A DNA stretch of 64,000 nt, taken from contig NZ_CP020038.1 of the NCBI RefSeq assembly GCF_002157225.2, positions 4,246,501 to 4,310,500 on the forward strand, given 5' to 3'. A model generated the notes under the pieces. That model saw nothing but the letters and a program-made list of their open reading frames with translations, did no database searches and had not been told where the DNA came from. This document shows positions 42,595-49,850 of this stretch, in pieces. Position numbers and translations under genes: made by a program. The first letter of the stretch is position 1, and the number at the start of each line of letters is the position of its first letter. Source of the DNA: Agarilytica rhodophyticola (lineage in GTDB: Bacteria > Pseudomonadota > Gammaproteobacteria > Pseudomonadales > Cellvibrionaceae).

Positions 42595-43794
42595 TTACAT
42601 TTTCTCATCTAAAGACTTGCCCAGTTCCATATGTCTAAATTGTGGAACTGTGGCGGATACGAGATTTACTAATTGCTCTTTTGTCCAGGTTCTGTGATTA
42701 ATAAGTTCTAATATGCTAGATTCAAACTTATCTATTCTAGACGCGTCGAAATTAGGAAAATTTTTGACAATACCAATGGCTGAAAACCGCTCCTGGTCAA
42801 TCTGTTCTTCAATATCGTAGAACTCTTCAAAGGGTTTCTCACCGGTGGTATCGGTTTTGGAGAAAAAGCAAGGCCATTTGCCTACGTCTGATAGTTCTTT
42901 TACTCGACTCCGTGCTTCTTCTTCAGAATCACACATCATCGGGATATAACCTTGACTTTGCACGTAGTTGCAAGCAATCTTTGACAATGCCACAAGCTTA
43001 GTAGAACTATCTAATTTAGGAAAAAAGATATCACCATTTTCGCCCAGGAGCGCAGCGATCACACATAATTGCCCGGCTTCTTCATCGGAGATGAAATAAC
43101 GTTTTATATCCGTAGGAGCAACAATAGGTTGGCACTTCTCTATACGCATTTTGAAGCTATGAAGCAGTGAACCGTCTGAAAACGCAACATTAGCAAAACG
43201 AGCACTAACAACCGATACCCTATCCTTTTGCTTATAGAGCATCATTTCCATAATACGTTTACTGGCTCCCATAATGTTTACGGGGTTAGAAGCTTTATCA
43301 CTAGAAACTGAAAAATATTTTCTCACCCCCATTGCAGCGGCAATCTTCGCAAGCTTACCCGCCAATAACACATTTACTTGTAACATTCGCATGAGTGTAT
43401 ATGGGTCTTTCTCACTTCTAACATGCTTTAGGGCTGCCAAGTTAAAGATGTAGTCATAGTTGTTGTGTACTTCGATGAAATAATCAAATTCATCTGAATT
43501 AACATCAAGCGCAAAAGTACGAAATTCTTTAGATTCATGTACAGTTTTAACATTAGAAGAGCGAATATCCCTGACAAGTTCTGCTAAGTTGTTTTCGCTT
43601 AGATCTATCACATGCAGAGCTAAAGGCTTGCGTTGTAGTAGCTGTTTGACCACTGCTTGCCCAATTGATCCAGCGCCACCGACAATCAAAAATCGAGAGC
43701 CCTGAATGATCTCAGTTAAATCCGAGTTGCAACAGGATAAATCCTGATGGAAAAGTAAGGGACTTCGCTCAATGGTGCGGCAAAAATCTGTCAT
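42595..43794 (-). CDS. legB: NDP-N-acetylglucosamine 4,6-dehydratase (LegB-like SDR)
   Basis: This first dedicated enzyme makes the 4-keto-6-deoxy sugar nucleotide. The 399-residue protein is a Polysacc_synt_2/CapD-type SDR with FLIVGGAGSIGQAVVKQLL (NAD(P) motif at 38-52), NLAALKHVRSEKDPYTLMRMLQVNV, SVSSDKASNPVNIMGASKRIMEMML (catalytic Asp-Lys and Met/Lys) and the family C-terminus. It is longer than Campylobacter LegB/PglF catalytic domains by an N-terminal ~30-residue extension (TDFCRTIERSPLLFHQDLS). It lacks the membrane helices of PglF. It is the first gene of the operon and lies about 335 bases after fliS. Confidence 0.92.
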   Translation of the reverse strand: MTDFCRTIERSPLLFHQDLSCCNSDLTEIIQGSRFLIVGGAGSIGQAVVKQLLQRKPLALHVIDLSENNLAELVRDIRSSNVKTVHESKEFRTFALDVNSDEFDYFIEVHNNYDYIFNLAALKHVRSEKDPYTLMRMLQVNVLLAGKLAKIAAAMGVRKYFSVSSDKASNPVNIMGASKRIMEMMLYKQKDRVSVVSARFANVAFSDGSLLHSFKMRIEKCQPIVAPTDIKRYFISDEEAGQLCVIAALLGENGDIFFPKLDSSTKLVALSKIACNYVQSQGYIPMMCDSEEEARSRVKELSDVGKWPCFFSKTDTTGEKPFEEFYDIEEQIDQERFSAIGIVKNFPNFDASRIDKFESSILELINHRTWTKEQLVNLVSATVPQFRHMELGKSLDEKM

Positions 43795-43912
43795 GATATT
43801 TTCATGCTCTCTATCTCACAATCTGACAACAAAACAACTTTTTGGTATAAAATCGAGGTAATTGCCAAATATTTGACACTATTAAAAATAATCTAGTTGT
43901 GATTTTTAAAAT

Positions 43913-43928
43913 TGCAAGAAATAGACCG
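43913..43928 (-). promoter_or_regulatory. Weak sigma-54-like element before legB
   Basis: On the minus strand TCGGTCTATTTCTTGCA has a perfect -12 TTGCA and the right GG-N10-GC spacing, but a poor -24 box. It lies about 120 bases upstream of legB. Treated as tentative. Confidence 0.28.
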
Positions 43929-44097
43929 AAAGGAATGGTTTGAACTAACTCCGAGTTGGCAGGTAATAAATAGCGCCACCAGAAGGTAGATTATTAACAG
44001 GGTAATTTTTTCAATAATGTGGTAGAGATTCTTCTTAGGCTCGATTTACCCCTGTGAATACCTCACGAGAATAGTCTATACTTAGAATCTCTAATAC

Positions 44098-44119
44098 AAA
44101 AATAGTATAAATAACTATT
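44098..44119 (-). terminator. Weak terminator after fliS
   Basis: Six-bp arms 44101-44106 and 44114-44119 (AATAGT/ACTATT) with a 7-base loop are followed by U residues in the minus-strand RNA. It starts 11 bases after the fliS stop. The stem is AT-rich and short. Confidence 0.4.
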
Positions 44120-44129
44120 CTTACCTCAC

Positions 44130-44507
44130 TTACCCTATTTGTTTCCACGCTGAATGAATATTGCCAATAAGCACAGATGCTTCATCGAGTAACGCTTGAT
44201 CATTATGAGTATGAGCTTTAGCTAAAATACCTAAAATATACACGTATAGCGCATCTAGGTTTTCCGATATTTCACCACCATCTTCCTTGTTTAGGTTTTC
44301 TCTCAGGCCATTAACAATACCTATTGCACTATTAATCTTACGCCCTTTTAGCTCAATATTTTTGTATTGCATTGCGCCTTTAGCTTGCGAGATTCTTTCT
44401 AGCAGGCCTTCGAACAACATTTCAATCAACTGATGAGGTGTAGCATTTTCTACACCTGAATGATTTCTAACTACGTTATATGAAGCAGCAGCACTTTGAT
44501 AGTTCAC
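44130..44507 (-). CDS. fliS: Flagellar export chaperone FliS, first (canonical) copy
   Basis: FliS binds the flagellin C-terminus and prevents early polymerisation. The 125-residue protein starts with GTG at 44505-44507 (GAGG six bases upstream) and reads MNYQSAAASYNVVRNHSGVENATPHQLIEMLFEGLLERISQAKGAM ... KINSAIGIVNGLRENLNKEDGGEISENLDALYVYIL ... IHSAWKQIG. The Y-x-x-x(2)-ATPHQLI and VNGLRENLN motifs are the family core. It follows fliD by about 100 bases. Compared with the fliS at 24883-25275 it keeps the ATPHQLI pocket, so it is the canonical flagellin chaperone, and the other is a diverged paralogue. Confidence 0.95.
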   Translation of the reverse strand: MNYQSAAASYNVVRNHSGVENATPHQLIEMLFEGLLERISQAKGAMQYKNIELKGRKINSAIGIVNGLRENLNKEDGGEISENLDALYVYILGILAKAHTHNDQALLDEASVLIGNIHSAWKQIG

Positions 44508-44606
44508 ACATAACCTCGCAGACCATTACATTTTAACCATATTTTCCTTATCGACCTTATCATGGTGAACTTTAGAAATATCAGCATTTTGTTTTGCGAG
44601 TGCCTT

Positions 44607-46691
44607 TTAATTATTACCTGATGTGAAAGGTAGCGTATCCACTAAATTATCTAAAAATGATCCAGAAGAATTTAATGATGAAATAATACGTTCCATGGCA
44701 ATATATTGCTGAATTAATCGTTCTTCAAAGGCTTCGATCCGTCTATCAAGTTGTTCTTGTTCACTATCGAGACTCTCTAATCGATTTTGTAAAGTAGTTT
44801 CACGCTGAACAATGGGGCCTGAATTAGAGAGGAAATCATCAATTAACCTTTCCAGTTCGCCGGCGAATCCTCGTGAAAAATTAACGGTAGCCGATGTGGC
44901 ATTCTCACCAATAAGCATGGCCAATCCCTCACCAGGCTGCCCTAAAGCAGGCAATAACACGTTGGCCGAGCCAAAGGCGGTGACTCCGTCCACAGTACCG
45001 GCCACTGCACGGCCGTTGCTACCCGTTTTCACAGTCAATCCTAAATCACTCGAACTATCAGTACTGGCACTTAAAACAGAAACAACAGACGAACTTCCGT
45101 ACTGAGTGGAACTGATGTCAAAACCGCCACTAGTACTATTAAAACCAACGGTGACCGCTGCATTAGCAGCACTTAGAACAGTGTCGGCATTGATCGCACT
45201 TTGAATCGCACCGGCAAGTTCGGTTTCGTTATTATAAGTAGCCGTAGGTATTGTGATGGTGCCTGAAGTGGTGCCATTAACATCGAGGCTGAAAGTATAG
45301 GTCTTACCTGTTGTATCTAAGGGAAAGGAGATACCACCGGCAATGGCACCTCCATCATACAAGCCGCGTGCAGGTGTTTGGGTTATAACAACATCATACT
45401 GTCCAGCGGTGGTATTGTCGTTAAAACTATTAATGGTAATGCCATCGGCAGAAGAAGAAGTAAAAGGTGCAAACAGTTTTTGGATATCGAGAAAACTATC
45501 GTTAAATGCTTTACTGAATTCTTCTTCTTCGATAGTCAGCTTACCGTCCAGTTCGGTACGAATACCAATATTAGTCAGTGAAGTTAGATTCGAATCGGAC
45601 AAACCCGGAATCGCACCTGCAATCAGTGCTCTAACGCGAGATAAAGCAGACTTAGCTAGTCCATCATTGGCCAATGATCCAACTACTGTGCTGGTAACCC
45701 CCTCATCATTCGTCACTTCGTTAACACCAAAAATTGAATCTACCGCATCTAGAAAAGTATTGTAGGCGGTAACAAAGTTTCTGATGTTTTCCTCTGCAAA
45801 GTTTTTATCATCACTGACGGTCACACTTACCGTTTCACCGACACTGGTCACTTTCAATAAATCTAATGTTAAACCATCGACCACGTCGCTAATCGTATTG
45901 GATGAACGACTTACTGACAGACCATTTACGGTTAGTTGAGCATCTTGACCACGCTGCGTTTCTAGTGCTTCAAAGCCTGTAACTCCAGTATTAAACGCAA
46001 ACACAGATAATCCACTACCATCTGTATTGGTAGGGGAAGCACCTGCCTCCGATGCGACAATTTCTAATTGGTTTTGCTCGCCAGATTCAGCTAATAGTGT
46101 TAAGTGGTGATCGGTACCATCAAAAACAATAGAGGCGCTTACCCCAAAATTACCAGCATTGATGGCATCCCGCAGTCCTTCTAAGGAGTTATTGGAACTG
46201 TCTATGGTGACAGTAGCAGAATCATGAGTGCTATCTTGAGTAAAAGCACCATTTATCGCACCTGCGCCGTCTCTAGCCCAAGCACCGAAATTAAATGTTA
46301 AAGTGCCCTCTCCCACAGCATCAGTGACGTTGGCAAAACCGGTAAAGGCAAACGACTGTGATTGCGCGGTTTGTGTGGCGGTAAAAGCATAGGTACCCGT
46401 TTGCACATCCGTATCTAGGCTGGTTGGGACGATAGCATCACTTTGTGTAAAAGACGCACTTTTGCTAAACAGCGCTTCTGGATCGGTAAGGGCTTTGGCA
46501 GCATCTTTTAAAGTAGATAAAGCACTGCTAAGTAGCCCAAAATCTGAGATTTGAGTCTGTGTGAGCTCCCGTTTACTATCGATACGTTCTTGAGGTGCCG
46601 CTTTTTCAATTGCAGTAAGTTGCTTCACCAGAGAATTAGTATCTATCCCGGAGCCTGCACCAATGCTTTGAATAATATTGTTGTCTATCAT
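44607..46691 (-). CDS. fliD: Flagellar cap protein FliD
   Basis: FliD forms the pentameric cap under which flagellin polymerises. The 694-residue protein has the conserved N-terminus (IQSIGAGSGIDTNSLVKQLTAIE), hook-associated repeats, and a helical C-terminus (FSRGFAGELERLIDDFLSNSGPIVQRETTLQNRLESLDSEQEQLDRRIEAFEERLIQQYIAMERIISSLNSSGSFLDNL) with the leucine-rich coiled coil. It is longer than the roughly 470 residues typical of Pseudomonas, by extra Thr/Ser-rich middle domains (from about 130 to 560) that may be surface exposed and glycosylated. Its start has ACGGAG eight bases upstream. Confidence 0.95.
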   Translation of the reverse strand: MIDNNIIQSIGAGSGIDTNSLVKQLTAIEKAAPQERIDSKRELTQTQISDFGLLSSALSTLKDAAKALTDPEALFSKSASFTQSDAIVPTSLDTDVQTGTYAFTATQTAQSQSFAFTGFANVTDAVGEGTLTFNFGAWARDGAGAINGAFTQDSTHDSATVTIDSSNNSLEGLRDAINAGNFGVSASIVFDGTDHHLTLLAESGEQNQLEIVASEAGASPTNTDGSGLSVFAFNTGVTGFEALETQRGQDAQLTVNGLSVSRSSNTISDVVDGLTLDLLKVTSVGETVSVTVSDDKNFAEENIRNFVTAYNTFLDAVDSIFGVNEVTNDEGVTSTVVGSLANDGLAKSALSRVRALIAGAIPGLSDSNLTSLTNIGIRTELDGKLTIEEEEFSKAFNDSFLDIQKLFAPFTSSSADGITINSFNDNTTAGQYDVVITQTPARGLYDGGAIAGGISFPLDTTGKTYTFSLDVNGTTSGTITIPTATYNNETELAGAIQSAINADTVLSAANAAVTVGFNSTSGGFDISSTQYGSSSVVSVLSASTDSSSDLGLTVKTGSNGRAVAGTVDGVTAFGSANVLLPALGQPGEGLAMLIGENATSATVNFSRGFAGELERLIDDFLSNSGPIVQRETTLQNRLESLDSEQEQLDRRIEAFEERLIQQYIAMERIISSLNSSGSFLDNLVDTLPFTSGNN

Positions 46692-47130
46692 AGTTATCGC
46701 TCCGTCCTACTATATCGCCTTTATCACCGCGTTTGTCTCGCGGGTGAGCATAACTCAATGTGAAAATAACGCGATGTATAGTGCAATAAAGATTTACTTG
46801 AACTTATGAAATACTCATAGAGTAACAGTAAGGCTTTAGAAGCAAGTTTTGCGCCTATTAACCTCTCAATGACCTTGCAATAATCTACTAAGTTAATAGA
46901 AATATATAACGAACTACTCCTGTCATCAAAATAGTAATTTATATTTTTATTTAACAAGAATTTTTCAAATAAAAATATAAATTACTTCCACATAATTATT
47001 ATCGTCAAAAATAATGATAACTATAGGAATAAAAAGTTTGAAAGTTATGGGGCTTTATGCTTTGGTAATCGCACACAACAGGAAAAAGACGCCCGAGCTA
47101 CTCGAGCGCCTATCTTTAGGTGCGTGTAGA
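46692..47130. other. Intergenic region between flaG and fliD
   Basis: 439 bases. A terminator lies next to flaG (47083-47110). The remainder is AT-rich and should carry the fliD promoter, but no sigma-28 or sigma-54 match met the consensus. A 77-codon minus-strand frame (46724-46957) has no family character and is rejected. Confidence 0.45.
47083..47110 (-). terminator. Rho-independent terminator after flaG
   Basis: The GC-rich stem is formed by GGCGCTCGAG (47101-47110) and GCTCGGGCGTC (47088-47098) with G-U pairs allowed; five U follow in the minus-strand RNA (A 47083-47087). It starts about 20 bases past the flaG stop and separates flaG from fliD. Confidence 0.75.
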
Positions 47131-47517
47131 CTATCCTAACGCATTAAGCAAACGAAACTCACCATCATCTTTAAGCCTGCGCGCCAACTCCAAAAAGATA
47201 TCTTCTGGGATTTGGCGAATCAGCTCGCCTGAATCACTGTCAACGACTTTAATCACTGTTTGATCCAAGTCGTTATCTACTGAAAATTGCAAATCACGTT
47301 GCAGTGATTGTACGTAGTCATTGACATTGACAATCGCTGTTTGTAATTCCGGTGCAGATACAGGTTCAGCTTGTGGCTTTTCTGTTTTTTCTGCATTTCC
47401 AGCTTCTTCAGGTAAGCTATTACTATTTATGGATGAAGGAGTTTCTTTAGCCCCTTTCGATGAAGCAGAATTAACCAATATAGTACTGGCTATCTGAGAA
47501 CTTCTTACTTCATTCAT
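47131..47517 (-). CDS. flaG: FlaG/FleL-like filament length-associated protein
   Basis: FlaG-family proteins lie between flagellin and fliD in Pseudomonas and affect filament length; the mechanism is not known. The 128-residue protein has a Ser/Glu-rich N-terminus and the conserved FlaG C-terminus LQTAIVNVNDYVQSLQRDLQFSVDNDLDQTVIKVVDSDSGELIRQIPEDIFLELARRL. GAGGATAATCCC precedes the ATG. It lies 78 bases after flagellin fliC with a stable hairpin between. The synteny fliC-flaG-fliD-fliS supports the call. Confidence 0.92.
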   Translation of the reverse strand: MNEVRSSQIASTILVNSASSKGAKETPSSINSNSLPEEAGNAEKTEKPQAEPVSAPELQTAIVNVNDYVQSLQRDLQFSVDNDLDQTVIKVVDSDSGELIRQIPEDIFLELARRLKDDGEFRLLNALG

Positions 47518-47537
47518 GGGATTATCCTCTCACTAAC

Positions 47538-47567
47538 GACTTTAGCCAGTAAAAACCGGCTAAAGTC
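47538..47567 (-). promoter_or_regulatory. Perfect 10-bp hairpin between flagellin and flaG
   Basis: GACTTTAGCC and GGCTAAAGTC (47538-47547 and 47558-47567) are perfect arms around a 10-base loop and are not followed by U residues. It sits between fliC and the flaG ribosome site. An mRNA-stabilising or partially terminating role fits the need for much more flagellin than FlaG. Confidence 0.55.
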
Positions 47568-47594
47568 TAATATCAACTGAGTGACTCTAACCTA

Positions 47595-49355
47595 TTACTG
47601 TAGGAGCGAAAGCACCTGCTGTGGTCTTGCATTCGCCTGGGCTAATATCGCCTGTGACGCTTGCTGTAGTACCTGTGCCCGACTCAATTGTGCCGTCTCT
47701 GACGCAAAGTCCGCATCGACAATCCGCGATCTCGCAGCAGAGGTTTTCTCGGAAATGTTCGACAGGTTAGATACGGTAAAATCCAGCCGGTTATTGACCG
47801 CACCAAGCTCCGAACGTTGCGCATTCACTGTCTCCAGCGCCGCATCGATAACATCTACCGCCGATTGTGCACTGGCAGCTGTAGAGACATTAATGCCCGC
47901 GATTGAGCCCGCGCCAGACACTGCATTCTGCTCTTGAAAGCCCGTTAATGACTCCACGTTAGCCGCTGTAGCATTATCACCATATTTAATTTGTATGGAT
48001 GATCCAGTAGTCGAACGCAATGCGACTCTAGCGGTATTACCCGCAGCCTCAAACGCGACGACACCTGTCTGTTCAGATAACTTATTAATCTCTTCAATAA
48101 CATTATCTACCGCAGTAGCCGCCGCACTGGATGCAGAAATCGCACCGATGTCAACACCATTAATTACCAGATCACCCGCATTGATATCAGTCAATGTAGC
48201 TGCCGTGCCTGCGACAACAGTAGCACCTTGTAGGTTGCCATCATCATCCTGAACATTAATACCCACTGCATCTAATTCAGCTGCACTAGCACCTGTGCCC
48301 GCTTCAATTTTAACGCCGGAGTTCTCTATGCTGGTATCGTTAAATACTAAAGCGAAGTTAGCTGTCGTGGTCGTTGTAAAACCAGATGCGCCATCAGATG
48401 CAGAGTCATCCGCAACTAAAAGAGTCTGCGCTCCTGCCGCACTTAGTATCAGTTTTCCATTGTCATCCAAGGATGCAGACACTGTGGTTTCAGTATTAAT
48501 TTTATTTACTAATTCATCGATATTATTAGTGTCGGTGATACGGTAAATTGTCTGCTCACCATCGCCGTCAGTTAGCGTGATATCGAAAGATTCATTATTA
48601 GCTGCAACTAGTACACCATCACCTGCAGTATCTGCTTCAAGTGTCACCAGAGATGCAACTTCGGCGCCTTTACCGTCTAAGTCAGCATTAATAAGTGCTA
48701 ATGCCTCATTAATGTTGGTGGCATTGGCAGTAGTAAGTGCAGAAATTGCTACATCATTAATGGTGAGTCCTGCAGTTCCACTTACTGCGCGCAGGTCAGC
48801 AATACCAGCAGCTGTACCCTCACCGATAACGTCACCACCAGAACCTCCTAGTGAGGAAGTACTAAAACCAGAAACTGTAAAATCAATAGTTTGATTGGAT
48901 TCTGATCCCACTTGCAATGCAATATTACCCAAACTGCCATCGAGAATATTTTGCCCATTAAATGCTGTCGTTTCGGCAATACGGTCAATTTCAGCTTTCA
49001 GCTGTTGCACCTCTGCATCCAATGTCGCTCGGTCAGCATCAGAGAAAATACCGTTTGCAGATTGAATCGCCAGCTCCCTGCTACGCTGTAAAATGTTGGT
49101 AACCTCATCCAAGGCACCTTCTGCTGTTTGAATCAAAGAAATACCATCATTAGCATTTCGTACAGCTTGATCCAAACCGCGAATTTGAGATGTTTGGCGG
49201 TTAGAAATGGCTAGACCCGCAGCGTCGTCGGCTGCGGAATTGATTCTACGACCTGAGGCCAATCGTTCGCTTGCTCTGTCTAGATCTGCACCAGACTGAA
49301 GCAACTGACGTTGGGCATTCAGTGAAGAAACATTTGTATTAACTACTAGAGTCAT
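47595..49355 (-). CDS. fliC: Flagellin (sigma-28 type promoter)
   Basis: Filament subunit. The 586-residue protein has the conserved D0/D1 N-terminus (VNTNVSSLNAQRQL ... RLASGRRINSAADDAAGLAISNRQ) and the C-terminal D1/D0 (SAVDVIDAALETVNAQRSELGAVNNRLDFTVSNLSNISEKTSAARSRIVDADFASETAQLSRAQVLQQASQAILAQANARPQQVLSLL). The middle, about 165-480, is a Thr/Ser/Ala/Asp-rich beta domain, the likely target of the nonulosonic acid. It is about 65-70 percent alike, by eye, to the flagellin upstream. GGAG precedes the ATG; a near-consensus sigma-28 promoter lies about 110 bases upstream. Confidence 0.97.
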   Translation of the reverse strand: MTLVVNTNVSSLNAQRQLLQSGADLDRASERLASGRRINSAADDAAGLAISNRQTSQIRGLDQAVRNANDGISLIQTAEGALDEVTNILQRSRELAIQSANGIFSDADRATLDAEVQQLKAEIDRIAETTAFNGQNILDGSLGNIALQVGSESNQTIDFTVSGFSTSSLGGSGGDVIGEGTAAGIADLRAVSGTAGLTINDVAISALTTANATNINEALALINADLDGKGAEVASLVTLEADTAGDGVLVAANNESFDITLTDGDGEQTIYRITDTNNIDELVNKINTETTVSASLDDNGKLILSAAGAQTLLVADDSASDGASGFTTTTTANFALVFNDTSIENSGVKIEAGTGASAAELDAVGINVQDDDGNLQGATVVAGTAATLTDINAGDLVINGVDIGAISASSAAATAVDNVIEEINKLSEQTGVVAFEAAGNTARVALRSTTGSSIQIKYGDNATAANVESLTGFQEQNAVSGAGSIAGINVSTAASAQSAVDVIDAALETVNAQRSELGAVNNRLDFTVSNLSNISEKTSAARSRIVDADFASETAQLSRAQVLQQASQAILAQANARPQQVLSLLQ

Positions 49356-49461
49356 AAGGCTCTCCTAAATGTTTGATATTTAATGCCAGCGAACTTCGAC
49401 CCATTTATCGTGAAGACAATTTAAAGCTACAAAGTTTGCCGCTCTTACTTCCTGTAAAAGG

Positions 49462-49488
49462 TTCTCGGCAAGAAATTGCCGAACTTTA
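49462..49488 (-). promoter_or_regulatory. Sigma-28 promoter of flagellin fliC
   Basis: On the minus strand TAAAGTTC (49481-49488), 11 bases, then GCCGAGAA (49462-49469) match the FliA consensus TAAAGTTT-N11-GCCGATAA with one change in each box. The same stretch contains a hairpin, CGGCAA-TTTC-TTGCCG, spanning the spacer and the start of the -10. Confidence 0.85.
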
Positions 49489-49770
49489 ACACTCATTAAT
49501 TATCAGGTTTCTTTGTATATAAAACCTGACATCGATTTTTTCAAAACTAGTTAATACCTTTAAAATCAACAAGTTAACAAAATCATTCTTGTAATTGACA
49601 TGAGAAAAAATAATATTTTTTGCGACGACTAAGTTTTAGAAAGGAATTTTTAAATAGATCATTTTTGATTTAATTAAAAATTAACATGACGGAAAGTTAT
49701 TAGCTAATACTAATACTTATTAAGAATATATTTTTATTCTTTTTAATAAAGGTAAGGTAAAGATTTTGAC

Positions 49771-49813
49771 AAAAATTATCTTCATGACGATATTAGTGCC
49801 TCGCCATGAAGAT
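49771..49813 (-). terminator. Terminator after the upstream flagellin
   Basis: Arms ATCTTCATG (49778-49786) and CATGAAGAT (49805-49813) are perfectly complementary around an 18-base loop, with AAUUUUU after the stem in the minus-strand RNA. It starts about 38 bases past the flagellin stop. Confidence 0.7.
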
Positions 49814-49850
49814 ACCCATATATTGCGATAACTACTCAATAACTGAAGTC

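Larger units (their letters stand above)
43795..44129. other. Upstream region of the nonulosonic acid operon
   Basis: 335 bases without a gene. It carries a weak sigma-54-like element at 43913-43928 and a weak hairpin at 44098-44119 that may end fliS transcription. It should contain the legB promoter; no clear sigma-70 pair was found. Confidence 0.45.
49356..49850. other. Intergenic region between the two flagellin genes
   Basis: 495 bases holding the sigma-28 promoter of the downstream flagellin (49462-49488), an AT-rich middle and the terminator of the upstream flagellin (49771-49813). No gene is present. Confidence 0.6.

Noticed and set aside
46724-46957. 77-codon minus-strand frame upstream of fliD
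   Set aside because: AT-rich intergenic sequence with no ribosome site or recognisable protein features.
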